From: Mycobacterium sp. E2479
Lineage (GTDB): Bacteria; Actinomycetota; Actinomycetes; Mycobacteriales; Mycobacteriaceae
Direction: 5' to 3'
DNA length: 46,676 bases
Assembly: GCF_001667925.1 (NCBI RefSeq)
Contig: NZ_LZJR01000136.1
Coordinates: 1 to 46,676, forward strand
Part shown: positions 16,150-24,361 of the stretch, in pieces
Position numbering within the stretch: position 1 is the first letter of the stretch
Layout of the letters: each line of letters begins with the position of its first letter
Notes under the pieces: model-generated
The model's database searches: none
What the model saw: the letters and a program-made list of their open reading frames with translations, nothing else
What the model was told of the DNA's origin: nothing
Translations under genes and position numbers: made by a program

Positions 16150-17141
16150 GGCCAGGCGACTACGACGAGTCCGACGTCAAGGTCCGCTCCGGCCGGGGCT
16201 CGCGACCGCGGACCAAGACTCGCCCCGAGCACGCCGACGCGGAGGCCGCGATGGTGGTCAGCGTCGACCGGGGCCGGTGGGGATGCGTGCTGGGCGGCGA
16301 CGTCGATCGCAGGGTCACTGCCATGCGTGCCCGCGAACTGGGCCGCACTCCGATCGTCGTGGGTGACGACGTCGACGTGGTCGGCGATCTATCCGGGCGA
16401 CCCGACACGTTGGCCCGCATCGTGCGCCGCGGCCAACGCCGAACGGTGTTGCGGCGCACCGCCGATGACACCGATCCGACCGAACGGGTTGTGGTCGCCA
16501 ACGCGGATCAGCTGCTGATCGTGGTGGCGCTGGCCGACCCCCCACCCCGTACCGGCCTGGTGGACCGGACGCTGATCGCCGCCTATGCCGGCGGCCTCAC
16601 GCCCATCCTGTGCCTGACGAAGACCGACCTCGCCCCGCCGGAGCCGTTCGCGGAGCAGTTCGTCGACCTGGACCTGACGGTGGTCACCGCGGGCCGCGAC
16701 GATCCCCTGCTCGCCGTGGCGGACCTGCTCGCGGGCAAGATCACGGTGCTGCTCGGGCATTCCGGCGTCGGCAAGTCCACCTTGGTCAACCGCCTGGTGC
16801 CCGACGCGGACCGCGCCGTCGGCGACGTGACCGGCATGGGCCGGGGACGGCACACCTCGACGCAGTCGGTGGCGCTGCCGTTGACGGAGCCGCTGGGCAC
16901 CACCGGGTGGGTGATCGATACGCCGGGCATCCGATCCTTCGGGCTCGCGCACATCCGGCCCGACGACGTCATGATGGCGTTTTCCGACCTGGCCGAGGCT
17001 ATTGCGGATTGCCCGCGCGGCTGCGGGCACATGGGGCCGCCCGCCGACCCCGAGTGCGCCCTGGACACACTGACCGGCCCCGCCGTGCGCCGCGTCGCCG
17101 CGGCGCGCCGGCTGCTGGCCGCGCTCAACCAGACTGCTTAG
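16146..17141 (+). CDS. rsgA: ribosome small-subunit-dependent GTPase RsgA
   Basis: A 331-residue circularly permuted GTPase. The motifs come in the order G4 (LTKTD, about 157-161), G1 (GHSGVGKST, about 204-212) and G3 (DTPG, about 258-261), after an N-terminal OB-fold. A C-terminal zinc knuckle, CPRGCGHMGPP...C, follows. RsgA assists late maturation of the 30S subunit. A longer open frame reaches back to 15393 inside aroA; I take the GTG at 16146 because it overlaps the aroA stop in GTGA and gives the 330-residue family length. Its 3' end overlaps the convergent HxlR gene by 17 bases. Confidence 0.93.
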   Translation: MRPGDYDESDVKVRSGRGSRPRTKTRPEHADAEAAMVVSVDRGRWGCVLGGDVDRRVTAMRARELGRTPIVVGDDVDVVGDLSGRPDTLARIVRRGQRRTVLRRTADDTDPTERVVVANADQLLIVVALADPPPRTGLVDRTLIAAYAGGLTPILCLTKTDLAPPEPFAEQFVDLDLTVVTAGRDDPLLAVADLLAGKITVLLGHSGVGKSTLVNRLVPDADRAVGDVTGMGRGRHTSTQSVALPLTEPLGTTGWVIDTPGIRSFGLAHIRPDDVMMAFSDLAEAIADCPRGCGHMGPPADPECALDTLTGPAVRRVAAARRLLAALNQTA

Positions 17142-17601
17142 CCAGTCGCATACCGAGTTCGTCGGGTGGCACCAGATGGCCTTCGGTGCAACGGATTTCG
17201 ACGCCCGCCTCGGCGCCGCAGGCCAGGTGGATCAGCCGCAACCGATTGCGGCCCGGCAGGTGACGCCTCCCCCACTCGAACATCGCCCACACCACCGGCA
17301 TGAAATCGATGCCGGCATCGGTGAGCACGTATTCGTCACGGCTGCGCTGTCCGGGCTCCCGATAGGGTTGTCGCCGCAGCAACCCCAGCCCGACCAGTTC
17401 GCTCAGCCGCGCCGAGGTGGCGGCCTTGGTGATGCCCACCCGTCGGGCGAAGTCGTCGAATCGGGTGGTGCCGTAGTAGGCCTCGCGCATGATCAGCATC
17501 GCGGATTTGGTTCCGACGACCGCCATGGTCTTCTCGATCGCGCACTCGCCCACCGCCGACCAGGCATCGCGATCGGCCAGCGGTCCTTGCAGCAGTGTCA
17601 T
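17125..17601 (-). CDS. HxlR-family transcriptional regulator
   Basis: A 158-residue winged-helix protein. The HxlR core reads CAIEKTMAVVGTKSAMLIMREAYYGTTRFDDFARRVGITKAATSARLSEL (about 19-70) followed by the wing RDEYVLTDAG. One Cys (C19) lies at the start of the DNA-binding domain, the usual redox-sensing position in some HxlR proteins. A second Cys pair, CGAEAGVEIRC, lies near the C terminus. It is divergent from the thiolase operon across 97 bp that hold an inverted repeat, so it probably controls that operon and itself. Confidence 0.88.
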   Translation of the reverse strand: MTLLQGPLADRDAWSAVGECAIEKTMAVVGTKSAMLIMREAYYGTTRFDDFARRVGITKAATSARLSELVGLGLLRRQPYREPGQRSRDEYVLTDAGIDFMPVVWAMFEWGRRHLPGRNRLRLIHLACGAEAGVEIRCTEGHLVPPDELGMRLAKQSG

Positions 17602-17632
17602 CTAAATCACCTCCGCAGCTGGGTTGCTTTAA

Positions 17633-17671
17633 GCATACCGAGGTGTTTATCTGGGTATAGAGATCTATACC
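17633..17671. promoter_or_regulatory. inverted-repeat operator between hxlR-like gene and thiolase
   Basis: GGTATAG (17654-17660) and CTATACC (17665-17671) form perfect 7-bp arms around AGAT. A further half-site, GCATACC at 17633-17639, lies upstream. HxlR regulators typically bind such GTATA/TATAC palindromes in divergent promoters. Confidence 0.65.
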
Positions 17672-17698
17672 TAGATCGATCGGGCTCGAGGAGGAGTC

Positions 17699-18877
17699 AT
17701 GAACCAGGTCCACGACGCCGTCATCGTCGGAGCCGTCCGCACCCCCATCGGCAAGGGCAAGGCCAGTGGCGCGCTGCACGACGTGCTGCCGGCAGATCTG
17801 CTGGCCCACAGCCTGCGCGAGTTGGTGGCGCGCACCGGCGTCGATCCGGCGCAAGTCGACGATGTCATCGCCGGGGCCGTCACCCAGGTCGGCGACCAGG
17901 CGGCCAACATCGCGCGCAATGCCCTGCTGGGCGCGGGGTTCCCCGAGTCGGTCCCCGGCGTCACGATCGACCGCCAATGCGGCAGCAGCCAACAGGCCAT
18001 CAGCTTCGCCGCCCAAGGCGTGATCGCCGGTGCTTACGACCTGGTCATCGCCGGTGGCGTGGAGTCGATGAGCCGCGTGCCGATGGGCACCCAGGTGTTG
18101 CCGGGCAGCAACCCGATGGGCGAGGACATGACACGGCGCTACCCCGACGGGCTGGTGCCGCAGGGCATCAGCGCCGAACTGATCGCCGCGAAATGGGGCT
18201 TCTCGCGCGCCCAGCTCGACGAGTTCTCCGCGGGAAGCCACGAGAAGGCCGCCCGCGCCACCAAGGAAGGCCTGTTCGACAACGAGCTCATTCCGGTCGC
18301 CGGGCTGGCCACCGACGAGATCATCCGCCCGGGCACCACGGTCGAGACGCTGGCCGGGTTGCAACCGGCGTTCTACAGCGACGCGGCCAAAGCCCGCTTC
18401 CCGCAGATCAACTGGGAGATCACACCCGGCAATTCGTCGCCGCTGTCCGACGGCAGTGCGGCGCTGCTGATCACCAGTAGCGAGGTCGCCCGGAAGCTGG
18501 GGTTGCGTCCGCTGGCGCGAATCCACACCACCACCGTGGTGGGCTCCGACCCGCTGTACATGTTGACCGGTGTCATTCCGGCCACCGAGAAGGTGTTACG
18601 GCGCGCCGGGTTGACGCTCGCCGACATCGATCTGTTCGAGGTGAACGAGGCGTTCGCGCCCGTCGTGCTCGCATGGGCGAAAGACACCGGCGCGGATCTG
18701 ACCAAGACCAACGTCAACGGCGGGGCGATCGCGATCGGTCACCCGTTGGGCGCCAGCGGTGCTCGCATCATGACCACGCTGGTCAACGCGCTGGAACAGC
18801 GCGGCGGTCGGTATGGGCTGCAGACGATGTGTGAGGGCGGCGGCATGGCCAACGCCACCATCATCGAGCGGCTGTGA
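17699..18877 (+). CDS. acetyl-CoA acetyltransferase (thiolase)
   Basis: A 392-residue thiolase. The nucleophile is Cys94 (DRQCGSSQQA), and the catalytic His348 (AIGHPLGASG) and Cys378 (CEGGGMANA) are all present, as is the N-terminal GAVRTPIGKGKASG. It should catalyse thiolytic cleavage of 3-ketoacyl-CoA or the reverse Claisen condensation. A strong ribosome site, GGAGGAG, lies just before the ATG. It is the first gene after the HxlR operator and overlaps the next gene (GTGA at 18874-18877). A degraded copy of its last 32 bases occurs at 20496-20527. Confidence 0.94.
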   Translation: MNQVHDAVIVGAVRTPIGKGKASGALHDVLPADLLAHSLRELVARTGVDPAQVDDVIAGAVTQVGDQAANIARNALLGAGFPESVPGVTIDRQCGSSQQAISFAAQGVIAGAYDLVIAGGVESMSRVPMGTQVLPGSNPMGEDMTRRYPDGLVPQGISAELIAAKWGFSRAQLDEFSAGSHEKAARATKEGLFDNELIPVAGLATDEIIRPGTTVETLAGLQPAFYSDAAKARFPQINWEITPGNSSPLSDGSAALLITSSEVARKLGLRPLARIHTTTVVGSDPLYMLTGVIPATEKVLRRAGLTLADIDLFEVNEAFAPVVLAWAKDTGADLTKTNVNGGAIAIGHPLGASGARIMTTLVNALEQRGGRYGLQTMCEGGGMANATIIERL

Positions 18878-19974
18878 GCCGGCCAATGTCGACCCACACC
18901 ACCTCGAACATCTTCGTTGTCGGCGGCACCGGAGCCCAGGGCATGCCCGTCATCGGCGCGCTCGTCGCCGACAAGAAGTATTCGGTTCGGTTCCTCACCC
19001 GTGATGTCGGCGGCCGGCGAGCCAGGGAACTGCTTGAACTGGAAAACGTCTCCGCCGTCGAGGGATCCTTCGCTGACGAAGCCACGCTGCGTGAGGGATT
19101 CCGCAGTTGCGATGGAGCATTCGTCAACATCGACGGGTTCAACGCGGGCGAGAAGAGCGAGACCTACTGGGCGCTCCGCAGTTACGAAATCGCCATCGAA
19201 GAAAAAGTGAGGTTCTTCGTGTACGGGAACCTCGACTACGGGCTGAAGAAGGCGGGATACGACTCTCGGTTCCGCGCCGGTCACTACGACGGTAAGGGCC
19301 GCGTTGGCGAGTGGATTCTGTTCCAAAATCAAGTGAATCGCGATCGGATGGGCGCGGCCCTGTTCACCTCGGGTCCCTACATCGAGATGGTGATCTCGCC
19401 GGGTACGCCGATGACCCCCACCGTGGAGAACGGCGTCCTGACGTGGCGTGTTCCACTCGGCGACGGGGCGGTGCCGCACGTGTCGCTCGAGGACTGCGGT
19501 TTCTATGTGCGTTGGCTTTTCGACCATCCCGAGCGCGCGAACGGCATGGACCTCGAGGTCGCTGTCGACGATGTCGCCTACGCCGATCTCGCCGCCGCGT
19601 TCGAGAAGGTTACCGGGCATCCGGCGCGGTACGTCGACACCGACCTGGACACGTACTGGCGAGACGGCCCACTGAGCGTCATCGCCGACGCGCCCGCGGG
19701 ATACAACGCTGACCGGAAAGACAAGAGCACCATGAACGTACGCGACAACTTCACCGGCTTCTGGAATCTCTGGAAATACCGTGTGGTCAAACGGGATTAT
19801 GCGCTGCTCGATGAGATCCACCCGAACCGGATCAGGAATGCCGAGGAGTGGTTCAGGCGTCAAGATCAAATTGCCAGGGAGCTGGGTGGGGGCGGCCTTT
19901 GGGAGCGGATCCAGCCGGAGAATCGGACCCCGATACTCAAGATCGGCGAGGACCAGCGGCTAGGGAAGCTGTAG
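18874..19974 (+). CDS. NmrA-like NAD(P)-binding protein
   Basis: A 366-residue atypical SDR with the Rossmann motif VVGGTGAQG at about 15-23, close to the NmrA/HSCARG pattern. The long C-terminal part (about 265-366) has an Arg/Trp-rich section and no known catalytic motif. The GTG at 18874 overlaps the thiolase stop; an ATG twelve bases later (18886) is the alternative start. Such proteins act either as redox sensors or as reductases, and the sequence does not decide. Its position suggests a role with the thiolase. Confidence 0.8.
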   Translation: MSRPMSTHTTSNIFVVGGTGAQGMPVIGALVADKKYSVRFLTRDVGGRRARELLELENVSAVEGSFADEATLREGFRSCDGAFVNIDGFNAGEKSETYWALRSYEIAIEEKVRFFVYGNLDYGLKKAGYDSRFRAGHYDGKGRVGEWILFQNQVNRDRMGAALFTSGPYIEMVISPGTPMTPTVENGVLTWRVPLGDGAVPHVSLEDCGFYVRWLFDHPERANGMDLEVAVDDVAYADLAAAFEKVTGHPARYVDTDLDTYWRDGPLSVIADAPAGYNADRKDKSTMNVRDNFTGFWNLWKYRVVKRDYALLDEIHPNRIRNAEEWFRRQDQIARELGGGGLWERIQPENRTPILKIGEDQRLGKL

Positions 19975-19980
19975 CCGACG

Positions 19981-20490
19981 ATGTCCGCCTCTGATCCCCG
20001 CGAAATCCGCTTCGACGGCGTGCGGGTGCGCTACGACAGCACCAAGAACTATGACGAGCTCCTCGCTGCGCTGCTTGCCGACATCGGCGAGCAGCCGGTG
20101 CCGATCGACGACATTGCAACGGCCACCGGCGACTGGAAATCGTATCAAGCGCGCGTCGAACCTCACGTCGGACCAAGCGGATTCATGTTGTTCGGCACGC
20201 TTGACCACGGCGCCTGGATCACGAAGGCCGGCATCGACCGCAAAGCGATACGTGTGATCCTCGGCAACCCGCTGATCGCGATCACCATGCTGCGCCATGA
20301 CATCAAGGCCGGCTTGTTCGCCCCGGTGGAGCTGCTGCTCGCCGACGAGGGCGAGGGCCACAGCAGCTTGACCTACGTCAAGCCGTCGTCGCTGATGGTG
20401 GTTGAGTCAAATCCCGAATTGCTGAGCGCCGCAGAGCAACTCGATGCGAAGTTGGCTGCGCTGGTCGAAAAGGTTGCCGGCGGGTCGTGA
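19981..20490 (+). CDS. DUF302 domain protein
   Basis: A 169-residue protein whose second half carries the DUF302 core (VILGNPLIAITMLRHDIKAGLF, then APVELLLADE). Function is unknown; DUF302 proteins are often near redox or lipid genes. The ATG is six bases after the NmrA-like stop, so it is the third gene of the HxlR-controlled unit. The segment after its stop holds a copy of the thiolase tail. Confidence 0.85.
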   Translation: MSASDPREIRFDGVRVRYDSTKNYDELLAALLADIGEQPVPIDDIATATGDWKSYQARVEPHVGPSGFMLFGTLDHGAWITKAGIDRKAIRVILGNPLIAITMLRHDIKAGLFAPVELLLADEGEGHSSLTYVKPSSLMVVESNPELLSAAEQLDAKLAALVEKVAGGS

Positions 20491-20495
20491 TTTGT

Positions 20496-20527
20496 GGCGG
20501 AATGGTCAACGCCACCACCATCGAGCG
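20496..20527 (+). repeat. degenerate copy of thiolase 3' end
   Basis: The 32 bases here match 18839-18870 (the end of the thiolase gene) at 29 of 32 positions. In one frame they still code GGMVNATTIER, compared with GGMANATIIER in the intact enzyme, followed by a short run to a stop. It is either the last scrap of a second thiolase gene or the trace of a recombination. Confidence 0.75.
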
Positions 20528-20550
20528 AACCGGGCTAGCCTTTCGCCCAG

Positions 20551-22038
20551 TTACGTTGTGACGCTGGGTGCAAACTCCTGGCCCAGTGGGCCGCAGCGGA
20601 TATCGAAACGCTCCCGGACAGTGTCAAGAACACGGCGCTGGCGTTCGCGTTCCCGGCGGTGCGTGAGCACGAACCGCGCCAGACCTGGCAGGCGGCGCGG
20701 TAGCGGGTACCACTTGTCGAAATCGAGGTTGTTTTCCTCGAATACGCGCCTGGGCACGTTGTCGTAGATCAGACTCAGGTTGTGCTGGACGAGCGCGAAC
20801 AGCACGTACGGAAATGCCACCGGCGCCTTCTGCCTCAGTTTCTTCCAGTCGATTTCGTAGAGCGGGACGTCACTGAGCTTGTCCAACAACAGCAGATGCC
20901 CCAGGAAGTATCCCATGAACGCGGGCAAGTGCAGCACGGCGGACTGCACGTTGATGGAAACGATTGCGCCGCCAGGCGAAACGTAAGGCTCGTACGCGGT
21001 TTCGACCGGAAATTTGACATATCCGGTGCAGTTGACGACCCAGCTGCCCGGTTGAATCGTCTTCGTGGATCCGCTCCGGAACACCAACTCGGTGGTGTCG
21101 TTGTGATCGACTGCATCCGCGAAATAGTCCATGACGACATCGTTTAGCCCCGCGGAGATGGTGCGGTTCTCAGCCTCAGATAACACTCCCAACACAAAGT
21201 TGTCCGCCTGAGGGGTCAAGAACGTGCCATGGGTGCCTCGGTACCAACCCTGGACGTCTGATTCGTTCGTGCCGTCGTACCGGCGACTCAGCCGCGTGGC
21301 GACGGCCGCCGGCGGGGTGCCCTTCCACCAGCGACCGGTACCGCACGGAAACAGGCTGTCGCGGTTGGAGAAAAAAGTTCCCCGTCCTGCTACGAGGTTC
21401 ACCTCCCGCCCGGGATACGCAGTGATCAACACATGCGCGGTGTCCATCGCGGTTTTTCCGCCACCGATGATCCACACCGGCGCATCACTTTCGCTGATGT
21501 CGCCCGCCCGGACGTCGCAGTAGTCGGGAGACACGGAATGGATGCGTGTGCTGGAGATGTCAAGCGGTTCGTTCGGCGTGATTCCCAGGCCATAGGCCTT
21601 GATCAGTCGCTTGGCCTCGACGGCGAGAGTCCGGCCGTCGGCGGCCCTGGCGGTGACCCGCACGATGCCGTTCGTTTCGTCCCCGGACTCGAAGTCCCAG
21701 CCGAAGTACTCGTCCACCCGTACGCGTTCCCTTATCACGTCCATGCAGTGCTGAAAATGGTCGAGCACCTCGCCTTTGGTTGCCAGGTAGGCGCGATCCT
21801 TGCCGATGGTCCACGCGATGTTGCCCGCGGTGAACATCGGGTGCGGTTGGTGCAGCCGCACATACGGGTACACGTCGACCCACATGCCGCCGACGCGCGC
21901 CCGACGATCGATCAGGATCACCTTGTTGTCCGGTGACAGGTAACGGCTCGCGGCGAACAGAGCATTCAGCCCGGCGACGCCTGCTCCGACGATGCAAACG
22001 TCGCAGGTCTCTACCGGTAGGGGCTGGGACGCGGACAT
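20551..22038 (-). CDS. FAD-dependent NAD(P)-binding oxidoreductase, FMO-like
   Basis: A 495-residue flavoprotein. The FAD-binding motif CIVGAGVAGLNAL is at about 15-27 and a second Rossmann motif, VWIIGGGKTAMDTAH, at about 178-192. The FMO/BVMO fingerprint (FxGxxxHxxxW) is not present, so it is a relative and not a standard Baeyer-Villiger enzyme. The C-terminal 90 residues have two hydrophobic stretches (LHLPAFMGYFLGHLLLLDKL, about 388-407) that could contact a membrane. The open frame extends to 22257, but ATG 22038 has AGGAAAGGTGG upstream and precedes the FAD motif directly. It is divergent from a broken tetR gene. Confidence 0.85.
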   Translation of the reverse strand: MSASQPLPVETCDVCIVGAGVAGLNALFAASRYLSPDNKVILIDRRARVGGMWVDVYPYVRLHQPHPMFTAGNIAWTIGKDRAYLATKGEVLDHFQHCMDVIRERVRVDEYFGWDFESGDETNGIVRVTARAADGRTLAVEAKRLIKAYGLGITPNEPLDISSTRIHSVSPDYCDVRAGDISESDAPVWIIGGGKTAMDTAHVLITAYPGREVNLVAGRGTFFSNRDSLFPCGTGRWWKGTPPAAVATRLSRRYDGTNESDVQGWYRGTHGTFLTPQADNFVLGVLSEAENRTISAGLNDVVMDYFADAVDHNDTTELVFRSGSTKTIQPGSWVVNCTGYVKFPVETAYEPYVSPGGAIVSINVQSAVLHLPAFMGYFLGHLLLLDKLSDVPLYEIDWKKLRQKAPVAFPYVLFALVQHNLSLIYDNVPRRVFEENNLDFDKWYPLPRRLPGLARFVLTHRRERERQRRVLDTVRERFDIRCGPLGQEFAPSVTT

Positions 22039-22292
22039 CGGACCACCTTTCCTTGCACCGGTAACAATCATGCGCCCGCGCTTCGGCGCTCGATAGCGTA
22101 ATCGGCTACGCAAAGTTGGCGGCGCCGCCGGCTGGGTGACCTGCGACCTGAACGCGCAGCGCGCGAGTGGCGTCGGGTTAGTACCGCTGGCAGACGTCAT
22201 CGCCCTGGTAACGCCGAGATCATCGGTTTGGCAATGCACCTCGCTGACACCCGTCATTGACGACTATCAGTGAATTGGCGTACCGTGCCTCC

Positions 22293-23009
22293 ATGGGGTC
22301 ACCCCCGGCGCCGTCCGCGACCCGATCGCCGGCCGCGGGAGTCCGCCAGGCGCGACGCCTAAAAACCCCCGCCTGTTCGACGCGGCGCTGGCGGAGATCT
22401 CGCGGCGAGGAGCGGCCGCGGCCGATGTCAGCGCGATCGTCGCCGACGCGGGCGTGGCCCGAGGGACGTTCTATTTCCACTTCGCGACGAAGGAGCATGT
22501 GCTCATCGACGCGGAACGTGTCGATGAGACCCGGATCATCAGTGAACTCGGTGACGCCAAGGGCGATCTGGCGTCGGTGCTCTCCCAACTCGTGCATCAT
22601 GTGCTCAGCGCCGAAAGCCGCTTGGGTCAAACGGTTTTTCGGGACATGCTCGGATTGCACTTCTTCTCCACCCGTCGGGTAGAAGACGAGTTCGCGCATA
22701 CGCCGCGCCGGCAGAAGGCTTTTCGCCGACGAACCGGAAGTCGCGCAACGAATCGAACTTCTCTACAGCGAAATCCTCACCGACGAAATCGGCCACGTCG
22801 GCTACTGCGCGTCGCGCTGCACATCGGCAGAGCGAGCGATCATGCGTCGAATCTATCCACTGATCGGCCGACTCTTCGCCCATCAAACCGCGGAAATAAG
22901 CTTGCTGACCGATCCGAAGGCGTTGCACGCAAGGCTGGACCGCCCCTTCGATGTCGAGGAACTCACCGCCGACCTGAACAACGAGACCTACCTCGTCACA
23001 CGCCCCTGA
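22293..23009 (+). pseudogene. TetR-family regulator pseudogene
   Basis: The TetR HTH is clear (LFDAALAEISRRG, then DVSAIVADAGVARGTFYFHFATKEHVL) but has no start codon in its frame. The natural ATG at 22293 is in another frame, and the basic lead RRPRESARRDA is in a third; the shift lies in the A5C5 run near 22361. After FAHTPRR (about 22710) a further frameshift leads to FADEPEVAQRIELLYSEIL, and this frame runs to the stop at 23007-23009. Three or more frameshifts show it is inactive. It once probably controlled the divergent flavoprotein. Confidence 0.82.
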
Positions 23010-23029
23010 CGGCAGACTCGGACCGGCTC

Positions 23030-24106
23030 TCAGCTGCGGCTGAAGTGGGCGCGGATCGCCGAGATGGTGGCGATCAACGCATCGGCGCTGCCGCCGCCGA
23101 ACGCTGCGACGCTGGCGAAGCCGTGCGCGAGTGCATCGAACTGCCGGTGGTCCACCGTGACACCGGCCGCGCGCAACGCCGCGGCGTACTCGTTGCCCTC
23201 ATCACGCAGCGGATCGAATCCCGCGGTGAGCACCAGAGCCGGTGCCAGACCGTGAAGCTTCGCCGACTTCAGCGGCGATACCCGCGTCTCGTCTGCGGCA
23301 ACATCAGTGCCGCCCAGATACAATTCCGTGAACCAATCCCTGTCGCGCTTGGACAGAAAAAACCCATCGGAGAACAACTTTCGAGACTGAGTTTCTTCGG
23401 ACAGATCAACGACCGGATACATCAGTACTTGCAGCACCGGCTGCGGAATCCCGTCGTCGCGACTTAGCAGCGCGACCAGCGCCGCCAAGTTCCCCCCCGC
23501 GCTGTCACCGCCAACGCCGACTCGGGACGGGTCAGCGCCCAGTTCCGCGGCGTGTCCGAGTGCCCATCGATACGCGGCGAAGCAATCGTGGACCGCGGCC
23601 GGCGCTTTGTGCTCTGGTGCCAACCGGTAGTCGACCGACAGCACATGTACCGCCGCGTCGCGGCAGATCATTCGGCAGAGTCCGTCGTGGGATTCGATGT
23701 CGCCCACCACAAAGCCGCCGCCGTGGAAGAACACCAGCATCGGAGCCGCCTCGTCAACTGCCGGACGGTAGTGGCGTGTCCGCAGCGGGATTTCGGGACC
23801 TGGGATCGCGAAATCTCGTGTGGGGACATCGATTCTGGGCGCCATGAGCAAGTGTGAGCTACGCATCATGGCGCGGGCGACTTCCGGATCGCCGGAAGCC
23901 GACAGGCCCCCGGTGCGAGTACTTCGTTGACCGGCAATCATCAATTGGAGCGTCGGGTCGAGAGTGTTGCCGTCGACGGTGATCCTGCCACCGCCGGCGA
24001 GCAGGCGCTTGAGCCAAGGCGGAAGCCAGGGCACCACCTTCACGCCGATGCGCAGTGCAGCGTTGGTTATGGCAAGGGGGCGAGCCCTGGCCCGCTTGTT
24101 CGTCAC
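23030..24106 (-). CDS. alpha/beta-hydrolase, hormone-sensitive-lipase family esterase
   Basis: A 358-residue HSL-type esterase. The oxyanion motif HGGGFVVGD, the nucleophile elbow GDSAGG, the catalytic Asp in FDPLRDE and the His in ALAHGFAS are all present. The frame extends to 24280, but the GTG at 24106 overlaps the stop of a 43-residue membrane peptide gene (GTGA) and gives a normal length. It should hydrolyse short-chain esters, and with the neighbouring Baeyer-Villiger monooxygenase and GMC oxidase it may open esters formed during ketone oxidation (inference). It ends 21 bases from the tetR pseudogene stop. Confidence 0.9.
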   Translation of the reverse strand: MTNKRARARPLAITNAALRIGVKVVPWLPPWLKRLLAGGGRITVDGNTLDPTLQLMIAGQRSTRTGGLSASGDPEVARAMMRSSHLLMAPRIDVPTRDFAIPGPEIPLRTRHYRPAVDEAAPMLVFFHGGGFVVGDIESHDGLCRMICRDAAVHVLSVDYRLAPEHKAPAAVHDCFAAYRWALGHAAELGADPSRVGVGGDSAGGNLAALVALLSRDDGIPQPVLQVLMYPVVDLSEETQSRKLFSDGFFLSKRDRDWFTELYLGGTDVAADETRVSPLKSAKLHGLAPALVLTAGFDPLRDEGNEYAAALRAAGVTVDHRQFDALAHGFASVAAFGGGSADALIATISAIRAHFSRS

Positions 24107-24234
24107 GCCTGTCCTTCGCTCCAGCTGTGCACGATCAGGCTTAGCACCATAAGGCCGGCGGCGATGCCGAACGCCTGCCGGGCCGACAGGCGTTGACGCT
24201 CGGCGCCCCGCCTGTCGAACTGTTCGGTTGCCAT
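24103..24234 (-). CDS. 43-residue single-pass membrane peptide
   Basis: A 43-codon gene that starts MATEQFDRRGAERQRL and has one hydrophobic segment, AFGIAAGLMVLSLIVHSW, at about residues 21-38. AGGAG lies eight bases before the ATG, and the TGA overlaps the GTG of the esterase, so the pair is translationally coupled. The basic N terminus predicts an inside-N orientation. No family is recognised. It may anchor the esterase or act as a regulator; both are speculation. Confidence 0.65.
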   Translation of the reverse strand: MATEQFDRRGAERQRLSARQAFGIAAGLMVLSLIVHSWSEGQA

Positions 24235-24361
24235 GGGGGTGCTCCTCTGACACGCTGAACGAGCCCGGGCAGTAGACCAAATCTTTGTTCAGAGGCTAAC
24301 GGCGGCCGCCCACAGCGTCAATGAGGCCGGGCGTCGAGCGCAAAATCCTTTCCGCCCGAAC

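Noticed and set aside
22039..22257. 73-residue extension of the flavoprotein
   Set aside because: It has no targeting signal, and a good ribosome site precedes ATG 22038.
22454..23467. 337-residue gene
   Set aside because: Only its first 85 codons are TetR-like; the rest is a frame-shifted reading that continues antisense to the esterase.
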